Of a stretch of 64,000 nt of DNA, positions 1 to 9,330 are shown piece by piece. Position 1 is the stretch's first letter; each line of letters starts with the position of its first letter. A program made the position numbers and the translations under genes. This DNA comes from Geosiphon pyriformis (taxonomy: Eukaryota; Glomeromycota; Glomeromycetes; Archaeosporales; Geosiphonaceae): NCBI GenBank assembly GCA_016748015.1, contig JAAOMT010000276.1:632053-696052 (forward strand), given 5' to 3'. Below the pieces are notes generated by a model. That model was given only the letters and a program-made list of their open reading frames with translations, was not told where the DNA came from and searched no databases.

Positions 1-541
1 CAGTCACTATATTTTTCAAAGATAACCAGAGAATTTGAAAGTAGAGGAATAGTCCATACTGTCAACAAATGATCACACTTGGTATAATTCTATGCTTCAC
101 ATTGGTGCTCTTAGAATTCAATATCAAGTATCAGATGTGCTTTTCAGTCACATTTTATTCAATAATCTTCAAATGCTGCAATTACACATTTTAGGAAAAA
201 AGTAGATAAAGGCCAACAAATAATTTTTTATCTTTAAGATGTTCAGGTACTTGAAGATAGGGAAAGGAAAATTAGCGATAAGAGAATGATTGAGATGAAA
301 GTTGTTATTTTATTTATTTGATTTCCTTGATTTCTTCATGCTTTTCTACAATTAAGAGATTCATTACTTATATAGTTATCAAAAGTAGTCAATAATCAGG
401 TCAATGATCAAGTCAATGATTAGGTCAATGGTCAGGTCACTGATCAGGTCAATAATCACTTTCTAAAAATAGAGTGGCTAATTTATATGACATTAGTGGC
501 TAATACATGTGATAATTAATATGAAGTATAAGTTTTAACCA
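1..541 (-). repeat. 3' LTR (partial, cut by window edge)
   Basis: It matches 7022-7514 nearly base for base, and about 145 bases at its outer end lie before position 1. The inner edge is placed at 541, where the minus strand reads TGGTTAAAAC, giving the usual TG start. Compared with the right LTR it differs almost only by transitions and has four more copies of a 12-base tandem unit. Confidence 0.9.
388..459. repeat. 12-bp minisatellite in the LTR, six units
   Basis: Six consecutive 12-base units vary around gtcaatgatcag. The right LTR has only two units (7409-7432), so the array changes length between the LTRs of one element. The same period in reverse complement, bleached to A/T, is found at 9128-9271. 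Confidence 0.9.
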
Positions 542-1085
542 TAATATTATTCTTTCCAAAAAGATTGAGCTCTGGCAAAATCAAGCTATTTATAGTGTAA
601 TCTATTTGAAAGGTTTTATCTAACTTAAAGCTAACTAGTTTGTTGAAGTCTTTTGTGAATAAGGTGTATAGAATTTGAGGTGAAATGAGCTTTGTATTTA
701 AGAGACCAAATCTTTGTATAAGAATTTTGGCTCTTTTTGCAATGGTTAAAACTCTTGGAATATTTAATCGTATAATGCCCAAAATTTCCACTTGTATTTT
801 AAAAGTTGTTTTCTTCATGAGCTTCATGTCTTCTATGATTTCACCAAGGCAACCATAGAGTTCTAGTTGTCTTTCATATGACAGGTTTTTGTTTATGGGC
901 AAGATTTCCTTAATCGTTTTTCCAATTGTGATAAAAGGTACAAGTATTACTGCTGTTATGCTTTCTAACAGATACTTATCCATTTTGCTACCAATTTTTT
1001 CTCTTCTAGTAGTGGTTTTCTTGAGTCTAATAACAGTATGTGTTCCACTATTATCAGTTATGATGGTTTGTTTTCCAATGGTCAA
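516..1085 (-). CDS. Extra ORF between integrase and 3' LTR, unknown function
   Basis: An open frame of 189 codons lies downstream of the integrase and runs 26 bases into the 3' LTR. It is the only uninterrupted frame in this part of the element. The protein is basic at its N-terminus (a KKTTTRREK stretch near residues 22-30), then has a hydrophobic stretch near residues 43-60 (ITAVILVPFITIG) and a long, probably helical Lys/Ile/Leu-rich body. I recognise no domain. It does not show the envelope layout of errantiviruses: no signal peptide, no cysteine-rich ectodomain, no C-terminal anchor. The start codon is uncertain because the frame is open for a few codons upstream. It could be an accessory protein of the element or a chance ORF in AT-rich DNA; its length among otherwise broken frames argues mildly for a real gene. 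Confidence 0.5.
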   Translation of the reverse strand: MTIGKQTIITDNSGTHTVIRLKKTTTRREKIGSKMDKYLLESITAVILVPFITIGKTIKEILPINKNLSYERQLELYGCLGEIIEDMKLMKKTTFKIQVEILGIIRLNIPRVLTIAKRAKILIQRFGLLNTKLISPQILYTLFTKDFNKLVSFKLDKTFQIDYTINSLILPELNLFGKNNIMVKTYTSY

Positions 1086-1342
1086 AGTAGCATTTGGATA
1101 GTTTTTGATTCAATACTCATGGAAAGTATAGAAGGCATTTTGAATGTTTTAATCCAGAAAATAATTGTTCATATCAATTGAAAATACCTCTGTTTTGGGA
1201 ATAATGTATTTATTTATACTTAATTTTTGCTGATCATTTGAGTCAGTATTACCACAACAGGCAACCAATCAGGTCATTTATAATATTTTTTGAGTCATGT
1301 ACTATGAACAGGACAATTATTGAAGATTGTTCCAGATTGATC

Positions 1343-2236
1343 TTAAAAAATATAAGAACCATTGTTCAAAACTTTGTTGACTATAAAGGGTCCTTTCCAT
1401 TGGCTAGAGAATTTATTACCATAAACATTGTCTTTATCTGAACGGTATTTCAATACTAAGTCACCAATACTTAAAGAAAGTGTTTTATAGGTTTTCTTTT
1501 TTTTAAGCTTTTCTTGAAACTGTTTTATCTTTTCAAAAGCAATTATTTGTGCTTCTACCAAGGAGTCAAGAATGGTATCAAGTCTTCTTTGCAAAATGTC
1601 TTTGTAATTCCCTATTGTGATTTTTTCAAAGGGTATTGTTTCAATATCAGTTTTTATTGATAGTGTTGTCATGCATCTATAGAGCAGATAAAAAGGTTCA
1701 TAACTTGTTATATCATGATTCACAATTCTATAAGCAAACAAAGCTGAAGGCAGTACTTTGTTCCATAAGTTTGTTTCTTTACTGGTTTTGGCTAGGGTTT
1801 CACATAGTGTTCTATTGAAATGTTCTACTAGGCCATTTGTTTGGGAATGATAAAGAGAAGAAAGTTTATGACATATTCCCATTTTTCTACAAAGTTCTTC
1901 AACCAGTGTACTGAGAAAAGCTCTTCTTCTATCAAATAAAAGTTCTTTGGAGCAGCCATGATGACAGATAATATCTTTATAAATGAAATTGGCTATTAAG
2001 ACTGCTGTTTGGTTTGGAGTGGCTCTTGCTTCTATCCACTTTGTAAGATAGTCAGTAGCTGTGATAATATATCTGTTGTTATCAGGAGTAATTGTTAAAG
2101 GTTCAACAACATCTATACCAATTCTGTCAAATGGTTGACCAACAGAAATTGGATAGATATCTTCTTTGCAATTGGATTTGTCTCTTTTTTGGCAGATGTC
2201 ACAGGTTTTGATGTATTTAGCAATGTTTTTTCCCAA
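1343..2236 (-). pseudogene. Ty3/Gypsy integrase (zinc-finger end, DDE core, GPY/F module)
   Basis: This part of Pol would insert the cDNA into the genome. The 297-codon frame starts in the H2C2 finger (CDICQKRDK near residue 12). The catalytic core follows, with GIDVVEPL (first Asp), a second Asp in LFDRRRAF where relatives have SDRG, and the Glu in NGLVEHFNRTL. The GPY/F-like module near the end reads WKGPFIV...NNGSYIF. The histidine half of the finger lies just upstream (about 2237-2400) but is separated by a stop at a conserved Trp position (YYWP in relatives). The C-terminus shifts frame near 1350. The DDE triad looks present, but the broken N-terminus makes this copy non-functional. Confidence 0.9.
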
Positions 2237-2559
2237 GGTAGGTCAATAATAATGAGCTAAAGTTTTCTGAATTGTTTTTGTTTTTTCAAAGTGTTTAGCT
2301 AATGAGTCAGTATGCATATTGTATATTACAATTTCTTTTTCTTCAAATCTGATGACTCTCTGGGGGCAGTCAGGATTTTTTCTGTTTCTTTTGTATAATT
2401 GGTTCTAACAGATTAAATAGAAATTTGATTGTTTGCACAAATGTTCTCTTTGCTGTTGAGTGTATTCTGGTGGATATTGTCTTTTACCCAAAAATTCCAT
2501 TAAAGCAAAGTAGTTGTCCAAGTCCATTATTGTGTTTGTTTGTAAAAAAGTTACTAATA

Positions 2560-3365
2560 ATTAAGTTGGTTTGGTTTAAAAGGTTGTACTATTATTGAAT
2601 GATAAGTCTAGAAAGAGCATCAGCATTTTAATGATTTGCTCCTTTGTGGTGTTAAATATCATAGTCAAATTCATCCAAGTGGAGTATCCAGCAAGTTATT
2701 TTTTTGTGTTCCAGCTTCTTTTTATTGTGCAGCCAAACCAAGGCTTGATGATCTGTTATCACTAAGAATTTTGCACCAAGAAAATATTGATTCCAGTAGT
2801 TAGTAGCTCAAACTACTGCTAGACATTCTTGTTCAGTAACTGAATAGTTTTTTTCTGCTGGTGTGAGAGATCTACTGGCATATGCTATGGCATTTTCTCT
2901 GCTATTTTCATCTTTCTGTAAAAAGACAGCACCAAGTTTATAACCAAATGTATTAGTATGGAGGATAAAAAGTTGATCCAGATCAGGTTGTTTGAGAATT
3001 GGTTCAGTAACAAGTTTTTTCTTCAGAAATTCAAAAGCTTTTTGTTGATAAGTGCCTTAGTAATAATTGACATTTTTCTTAAGTAGCTGATTAAGAGGAA
3101 AAGCGATTTTGGAGAAATCTTTGATAAATTTGTAATAGTAAGAGGTCAAACCAAAGAAAGAGCATAGTTCAGGAACATTTATTGGTTGTCTAATGTTCTG
3201 GACTTTTTCAACTTTAGCTAAGTCAGGGAAGATTTCATCTTTTGTGACAAGATGACTAAGAAATTGGGTGGATTGGCATCCAAAGAAAGATTTGATTGGA
3301 TTGATCTTAAGGCCAGCATTTCTGAGCAGGTCAAAAACCTTCTGTAAATGTTCAAGGTGTTTATT
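2560..3365 (-). pseudogene. Ty3 RT thumb/connection and RNase H, broken
   Basis: Reading the minus strand in pieces gives a typical Ty3 RNase H. The segment AFEFLKKKLVTEPIL is followed by a first active-site motif ILHTNTFG (relatives have TDAS, so Asp has become Asn), then AIAYASRSLTPAEKNYSVTE with the Glu, then VITDHQALVWLHN with the third Asp, and DALSRL at the end. Stops interrupt the frame, including one after FDYDI. It would degrade the RNA strand during cDNA synthesis; here it is inactive. Confidence 0.82.
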
Positions 3366-3731
3366 TCAGGTTTTTGAATATACCATTATGTCATCCAAGT
3401 AAACCAGAACAAAGTTTTCTTTTACTGATTCAAACACTTTATCCATTAGGTGTTGAAAGATGGAAGGAGCATTAGTGAAACCAAAAGGCATGACTGTAAA
3501 TTCATAAGTGCCATACTTAGTAATGAAGACAGTTTTCTTTCTGCTTTCTGGATCTATCTCTACTTGCCAGAATCCAGCAGTTAAGTTAATAGTTGAGAAG
3601 AAAGCAGCACCATTGAATTTATCTAGTATTGCATCAATTTTGAGAAGTGGGTATATGTCTCTTATAGTAATGGCATTTAATTGATGGTAGTTAACACAGA
3701 AGTATAGGGTTCTACCTTTTTTAGATACCAC
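3366..3731 (-). pseudogene. Ty3/Gypsy reverse transcriptase palm and fingers fragment
   Basis: This 121-codon frame covers RT motifs 2 to 5: CVNYHQLN, FSTINLTAGFWQVEID, KYGTYEFTVMPFGFTNAPS, then the catalytic LVYLDDIMVYSKT. The YLDD box is intact. The first catalytic Asp has become Asn (FSTIN instead of FSKID), which should abolish polymerisation. The frame ends in a stop just after YSKT, although homology continues in the next segment. Confidence 0.92.
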
Positions 3732-3824
3732 TACAACTGGAAAAGCCCATTCACTCTTGATTTTTTGTATGAATCCAAGATCTTTTATCCAGTTTATCTC
3801 TTTCTTAATAAACTCATCATTGCA

Positions 3825-4496
3825 TCAATTGGATTGATAAGGCTTCAAATAGATAGAACAAGTTTCTTTTATGATGATAGTATGTTGTATTACATGAGTT
3901 TGTCCAGGGGTATTACCTTCTTTTGAGATAACTGGGCTATTTCTAACCAACAGATTTTCAATGTCCACTTTTCTTTCTTCAGGAGAAGGTTTTCTTTGTT
4001 CTACAACTAATAATTGGATTTCAGGTGGTTTATTCTCAAAGAACTTTTGTACTTTTTTAAGTTCTTTTCGAGGTATTAAGCTAATTGGTTCCCAATCTTT
4101 GTAATAGATCAGGCAGGATTTGCATTCATCACTTGGTAAATACAAAGGTTTATTACACCAGTATTGTGTACAAGGACCATGCCACCAATAACTGTATTTG
4201 GCTTTCTTGCTAGGTTTTCTGTCAAAGGTTCTTTGGAGGATATTATAGTAGAGCCAGCAGATCAGCTTGCCATTTACTATGATTCTTTCTTTGTTAGCTT
4301 TAATATTATTCAGTGGCTTGCCATTATTGGTGAAGATAGTATAGACAAGTTTAGCAGTTTTTTCCTGTTTTTTTTTGATCTTCATCATTGCTTTCATCAT
4401 CATCTGATTTATCTGATTGTTCTTCTTCCTGGTTTTGCTTGGGTACTGGAGAGGTTGTTTAATAATGGCACTTAACCACAATGGGCTTTTCACCAC
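3825..4496 (-). pseudogene. Pol linker between protease and RT
   Basis: This 223-codon frame overlaps the end of the protease frame. It holds a Lys-rich stretch, a Cys/Trp-rich patch (residues 84-125, including CWLYYN and YWWHGPCTQYWC) and near its end the RT lead-in GNTPGQTHVIQHTIII...KPYQSN, which corresponds to the start of the RT domain in Ty3 elements. I do not recognise the Cys/Trp patch. A frame break separates it from the RT palm. Confidence 0.65.
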
Positions 4497-5277
4497 ATCT
4501 GATAGTTAGCTCACAAAGCTCATAATCAAGTAGCACTTTAGCTTTCTTAAGCCACTCATTGCCAACAATTATGGTGTACTCTTTTGCTTCAAATACTTTC
4601 ATGTCAGTTTCAATACTGATACCATTGATGCAGACAGGAATAGCTTTGGTTATACCTAAACTTTTCTTTTTGTTACTATGTACATTGGTTATTGGTCTTG
4701 TGGATGGTTCATCAATCTTTCTGCCAATTGCTTCTAAAAAGTGTTTGGCAATGACGCTAACAGATGATCTACTGTCCAAGATCAGATCAATGAAATAACC
4801 AGCCACTTGGACTTTACAAATGAGAGGAGTAACATTACTGTTGTTAGCAAGTCCAGCTTGACGTAGGTGTTTATTGGTCTTTGGTGTTTTTTTTTTTGGT
4901 ATTAATAATTTGCGAAGATTTTTTTTAAACTGTAGATGAGTTATTAGTTGGCCAAATGTAATATGTGCTGGGATTTCCATGAGATCTTTAACAACAGAAT
5001 AGGGACCAGATTTTTGTATTATTTCTGGAGATTCCAACTTTGAAGGATTTTTAAAAATCTTAGTCTTTGGTGGCTCATTATTGTTAGCAGCAGAAGTTGA
5101 GACTTTATTGGGATTTAGAGCAAAATCAACCTTGGCTTTCTTCTTCTTTCTTGTTAAGTCAGAGGTATTGATTGTCAGTTCATTCATGTCATGGTCATCA
5201 TTAGTTAGATTAAAAGCATAAAAAAGATTTTCTTCTGTTTGGCTTGTACTCTTACTCTTTGGAAGTGTGCCTACCAA
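4459..5277 (-). pseudogene. Retropepsin-like aspartic protease region
   Basis: This 272-codon frame begins with a low-complexity Ser/Lys-rich part. The protease fold occupies about residues 155-265. FIDLILDSRSSVSVIAKHFLEAIG is the active-site region and EYTIIVGNEWLKKAKVLLDY matches the C-terminal half seen in Ty3 proteases. The catalytic triplet should read D-S/T-G; here Gly is replaced by Arg (DSR), a change compatible with one G-to-A transition. It would have processed Gag-Pol. The long open frame suggests moderate age. Confidence 0.82.
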
Positions 5278-5387
5278 TTTAAAGGTTAATAAACAGTGGC
5301 TTCAACTAAGGGATTCCCTCCAAAGAAATTGATGTTAGCATGATTGGGTTTTTGATTGGGGATATTGTTGTTGATGATTTTGTTGTT

Positions 5388-5813
5388 TTAATTGTTATTG
5401 TTTCTGAGAGCTAGAGGAGGCAAAGAAGAATTGTTGCAGTTTCTTGAAAAATGTCCAGTTAATCTACAGTGGTAGCACACAAGTAGGCCATGATTTTGTT
5501 GTCTTTGATATGGTGGTTGTTGGGGCTGATTAAAACAGGATTCAAATTTGGGTCTTTGAAATTGCTGGTTGTCTCTGACTGCTTGGGCTAATGGTTCTAA
5601 TAGCTGGGCAAGATTAGCTGTAAGTCTATCTATTAACTGTTCATTTGGGTCTTGAATTTGGGCAGCAAAAGAGGTAGCAGCTATTTGGGGAGCAGGAGCC
5701 ATAACAGGAGCAAGAGCAAAAACTGGAAGTGTGGATTTTAGGTGCATTCTTTGATTGTTTTCTATTCTCTGAGCAAGTTCAATGGCCATATCCATTGTGG
5801 GATTCTCTTTCAA
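5388..5813 (-). pseudogene. Gag nucleocapsid part with CCHC zinc knuckle
   Basis: This 141-codon frame has an Ala/Pro/Gln-rich linker followed by a classic retroviral zinc knuckle, CYHCRLTGHFSRNC (C-X2-C-X4-H-X4-C) near residues 112-125, which binds element RNA in the virus-like particle. All four zinc ligands are intact. The frame is cut from the upstream capsid part by stops. Confidence 0.88.
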
Positions 5814-6028
5814 GGCCAGGAGGGGCCAAAGAGCATATAATAGATTAGTTTTTAGTCCTTTTGTGAAGGAATGTATTTTCTGCTCTTCTGTCCAATTTCT
5901 TCCAGAATCTACCCATTTAATAAGTTTTTTTTATTACTTTGGCATATTTGTCACAACCTCACCAGGGCTTTGAGTTTTTCTTTCTAATTCTATATGCCAT
6001 TTTGAGATTAAGATAAAAGTTCTAAATT

Positions 6029-6326
6029 TCATTTCAAACCAGGTAGTAAAAGAGGTGTTGTCTTCTCCAGCATTTGCTGATGCCTATTTAATGATTCTTT
6101 GTTGAGTATTGGCATTGGTTTCTTGTGAGAACCAAGTAGCAGGAGAGCCTTGGAGGTAGCCACCAACAATTTGGAACTTGTATTCATTATTATATTGGTT
6201 TGTGGTGGCAGCTTTCTCAAAATCATCCAGCCATTCAATTGGATCTTGGGCATCATCTCTGAATAATAGTAATAGGGTGTTGTTTCTTTGCCTTAAAGCA
6301 GTCTGTATATCTTGGAGGGCAATCAA
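6029..6326 (-). pseudogene. Gag capsid core fragment
   Basis: Two overlapping frames (6326-6084 and 6256-6029) together give a retrotransposon Gag core: FRDDAQDPIEWLDDFEKAA, then YKFQIVGGYLQGSPATWF. The W-x-x-x-F and A-x-x-W-F spacing is typical of the Ty3/Gypsy Gag family. A frameshift near 6090-6250 breaks it. The region 5814-6028 continues this protein in broken frames. Confidence 0.8.
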
Positions 6327-6467
6327 AATGTTTTATTGCAAAGAGTCTTGAGCCATTGGTTCAGGTGTAACTGTTTGTATAGAGTGTTCTGATTTACTTG
6401 AAAAAAGATCAAAAACAAAAATAGTTTGATAGCTTTCTTCTTCTGTTTTAAGAGAAGTCTCTGTTGA

Positions 6468-6824
6468 TTAATGGGCAGCAATCCAAATGTGGATTTGATA
6501 ATTCAGATATTCGAAATCAGAGGGCTGTTGTTCAAAAGTTGTAAAATATAAGAGCTGATTGATACTGTTGTTTCTTTTTTTAAAGTCGTCTTCAAAATAA
6601 GCTTGGTCAAAGTAATAGGTTGTATAAGTTGTGTAGGTTTCAGTTAAATGCTCATTCAGGAACCAGTTCCAAAAGTCTTGGAATTGTCTATTGGATTGTT
6701 TTTCAATGGAGAAGCAAATCAAACAGAAGGACAAGGGATTGAGTTCAATAAAGTCTAGATCATTTTTGTTATGTGCTTTAAAGTATTCTTCTGATTGTTG
6801 TGGCAGGTATAAATAATTACTCAT
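6468..6824 (-). pseudogene. Gag N-terminal region
   Basis: This 118-codon frame is the first after the primer binding site and starts 27 bases inside it, as expected for gag. It is Gln-, Asn- and aromatic-rich, with no domain I can name. The stop at 6468 separates it from the capsid core. The initiator Met is well placed but not independently supported. Confidence 0.6.
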
Positions 6825-6850
6825 ACAATAGAAAACAAAGTGGATTTTGA

Positions 6851-6870
6851 CAATCTCACAGGGAGCACCA
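6851..6870 (-). promoter_or_regulatory. tRNA primer binding site
   Basis: The plus strand reads caatctcacagggagcacca, ending in CCA six bases before the LTR edge. On the element's sense strand it therefore begins TGGTGCTCCC, as expected for complementarity to the 3' end of a tRNA. The stretch fits a tRNA 3' acceptor arm plus T-stem strand. I cannot assign the amino acid. Confidence 0.82.
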
Positions 6871-6876
6871 CTTTTA

Positions 6877-7514
6877 TGTTATGGGTTGGAATAACAAGCT
6901 AACAGATAGTAAGAGAGAACAGGATTGTAGAGTAATGGAAATAATCAAAGAAAATTCAACTTCAAAGAGCAAATTGAATAAATATGAATTCAATGTACAA
7001 GATCAGTCTCATAAAATATCTCAGTCACTATATTTTTCAAAGATAACCAGGGAATTTGAAAGTAGAGGGATAGTTTGTACTGTTAACAAATGATCACACT
7101 TAGTATAATTCTATGCCTCATATTGGCACTCTTAGAATTCAATATCAAGTATCAGATATGCTTTTCAGTCACATTTTATTCAATAATCTTTAAATGCTGC
7201 AATTACACATTTCAGGAAAAAGATAGATAAAGACCAACAAGTAATTTTTTATCTTTAAGATATTCAGGTACTTAAAGGTAAAGAAAGAAAAATTAGTGAT
7301 AAGAGAATGATTGAGATAAAAGTTGTTATTTTATTTATTTGATTTCCTTGATTTCTTCATGCTTTTCTACAGCTAAGAGATTCATCACTTATATAATTAT
7401 CAAAAGTGATCAATAATCAGGTCAATGATCACTTTCTAAAAATAGAGTGGCTAATTTATATAACATCAGTAGCTAATACATGTGCTAATTAATAAGAAGT
7501 ATAAGTTTTAACCA
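6877..7514 (-). repeat. 5' LTR of the Ty3/Gypsy element, complete
   Basis: About 638 bases, bounded by TG at 6877 and CA at 7513-7514 on the plus strand. It is preceded by the primer binding site and matched by 1-541 at the other end. It carries two units of the 12-base repeat against six in the other LTR. The base right after it belongs to the coding frame of a LINE. A 70-codon open frame at 6881-7093 lies within the LTR and is not a supported gene. Confidence 0.88.
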
Positions 7515-7965
7515 TAATAATATCAATAGAAGAATTACATTCCAGACTAGTATTTACCCTTTTTGCTTTAAGAGTATTTGCTGTCAAATCAAAAAAAAAC
7601 TATTACTAATACTTAATAATATATTATTATCTTCATTATTATCAAACTTACTGTCTATATTCAAGTATATATTACTATTAGCATTAAATTTGACCAGAAA
7701 AATATTTTTTTTATTACCAAAATGCTTAATATTGCTAACTGAAATCTTTTTTTTTTGGAAAAAAAAACTCCTAACAGGATTGTAAAAGTTTCTTTAAATG
7801 CTTTCTTTTTAGACATATTATTATTTATAATAGCCACTAAGTTTATCACAAAAAGATTATTTGTTTGAAAAATGTTGTAAGAAACTAAAAAGAAAAATAA
7901 AAAACTTTTTTCGAAAAATTGCTCTTTAAAAAATTTGGAATACAAGAAAGAAAGAAGTTTTACTA
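7515..7965 (-). mobile_element. LINE L0: 5' end and ORF1 start, interrupted by the LTR element
   Basis: On the minus strand this reads like the 5' end of LINE L3. The 5' terminus resembles cttctttctttct, followed by NMSKKKAF and later the pieces TANTLKAKRV and SLECNSSIDI, matching MSKKKAP, TNTLKARKA and CGSFFGSID of L3. Homology stops exactly where the LTR begins. The rest of this LINE should lie beyond the left end of the window. The copy is heavily bleached toward A/T. Confidence 0.8.
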
Positions 7966-9011
7966 TCTTTTTGGGTTTTTTGTAAATTATTTTAAGTAAA
8001 ATAATTTTAATAATAATAATAATAATATTGGTTTTAAAATTTTGAAACTAATATTTTACAAATTTTTTTTTAATTTTTAAGTTAAAATTATTAGTGTTTA
8101 AAATTTTAAGAGTTTAAATTTGGTAATTTAGTTATATTAATATATATTTAGCATAATTTAAATTTAATTATAACAGTTATTATATAAAATATGTTATTAA
8201 GAAATTTTAACTTAAATTTGGTTATATAAAAATTAATTATTATTAAAAAATAATATAAATTGTTTAAAATACAAAAAACCAAAGCTTTTAAAAAATTTAA
8301 AATTTAAAATATTATTAAAGAATATATAAATTATTTTAAAAAATGTTTTAAATTATTTGATTTGTAATAAAATATTAATATTAAAATTTAATTTAATTTA
8401 ATTTAAAATAAATAATATTATAAAAAAACATATAATAAATAACAATATTTTTTAATTTAAAAGACTTAATATATTTTTATAAATTATATTAATAATAATG
8501 TTTTTTTAAAGTTATAAATTATATAATTTAAAATAAATTATTTAAAATAGTATTTTTTTTTTGAATAATAAGATTATTAAATTATTAAATATTTTAAATA
8601 AATTGTAAAAATATTATATTAATTTTATATTGGATTATTAAATTTGTTGAATATTTACTTAAATAAAAAAATAACTTTTTATAAATAAAAATGTATTTAA
8701 GTTTTTATAATTTTAAATTTTATTTATAAAATAATATTTTAATTAATATTTGGTTTATTGTTTTATTAAAACTGCTTTTTTAAAATTTTATTAAATAAAA
8801 TTTTAGTTTTTTGTAATGTAAAAATGTTTTATAAAAAAACAATTTTTTAGTATTAAAGAATATATTAATATAAATATTTATTTTTATTATTAAATTTATA
8901 ATTTAAAATATTTTAAAAAAATCAAAAAGAATAATTATTATTTTAAAACATATATAAAACTTATAATTTTATAAATTAATTATATTTAAAGTATAATTTA
9001 CTTAAAATTAA
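7966..9011. other. AT desert, no recognisable gene
   Basis: This stretch is almost pure A/T with scattered poly-A and poly-T runs. No open frame or RNA gene is supported. It is probably bleached transposon sequence, judging by the LTR relic next to it. Confidence 0.7.
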
Positions 9012-9330
9012 AATATATTATTATACTTAAAACTTTTATTTTGAAATTTTTTTATTTATTTAGTTTATAATTAGTTATATATTAGTTATTAATATTATTA
9101 ATTATCTATTCTATTTTTAAAATAATTATTAATATAATCATTGACTTAATTAATGATTTAATTATTAACTTAGTTATTAACTTGGTTATTAACTTAATTA
9201 TTAACCAAATTATTAACCAAATTATTAATATAATTATTAATATAATTATTAATTTAATGATTGATTTTTTTTAAAATATATAAATAAAACTTTTTAAAAC
9301 TATAAAAAAAATTTATACTTAGATTAAATT
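9012..9330 (+). repeat. Bleached LTR relic, sense on the plus strand
   Basis: The sequence aligns by eye with the reverse complement of the LTR at 1-541. It starts with a TTAAAACTT-like edge, keeps ctattctatttttaaaa (LTR ctctatttttagaaa) and a stretch like attgattttttt. It also contains an expanded run of 12-base units. Nearly every difference turns C to T or G to A. It marks an older copy of the same element family in opposite orientation. Confidence 0.7.
9128..9271. repeat. 12-bp tandem array in the bleached LTR, about 12 units
   Basis: Units include attgacttaatt, attaacttagtt, attaacttggtt, attaaccaaatt and attaatataatt, all in 12-base register. The reverse complement of the LTR unit is attgacctgatc in phase. 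The array is about twice as long as in the younger left LTR. Confidence 0.8.

Larger units (their letters stand above)
1..7514 (-). mobile_element. Ty3/Gypsy LTR retrotransposon, nearly full length, decayed
   Basis: On the minus strand the order is LTR, primer binding site, gag with a zinc knuckle, aspartic protease, RT, RNase H, integrase, extra ORF, LTR. Protease-RT-RNase H-integrase is the diagnostic order of Ty3/Gypsy (Metaviridae-like) elements. The two terminal repeats match over about 500 bases. The left (3') LTR runs off the window, so the target site duplication cannot be read. Several coding segments carry in-frame stops or frameshifts, so this copy is not autonomous. It interrupts the reading frame of a LINE at 7514/7515. 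Confidence 0.93.

Noticed and set aside
516-1085. Envelope gene of an errantivirus-like element
   Set aside because: Right position, but no signal peptide, no Cys pattern, no transmembrane anchor at the end. I keep it as unknown.
889-1101. Hydrophobic 70-codon plus-strand ORF
   Set aside because: It is antisense to the extra ORF of the Ty3 element; its hydrophobicity mirrors Lys/Ile codons on the other strand. No start context or homology.
9128-9271. CRISPR-like or centromeric tandem array
   Set aside because: The units are contiguous 12-mers without spacers and match the LTR minisatellite; this is a transposon repeat.
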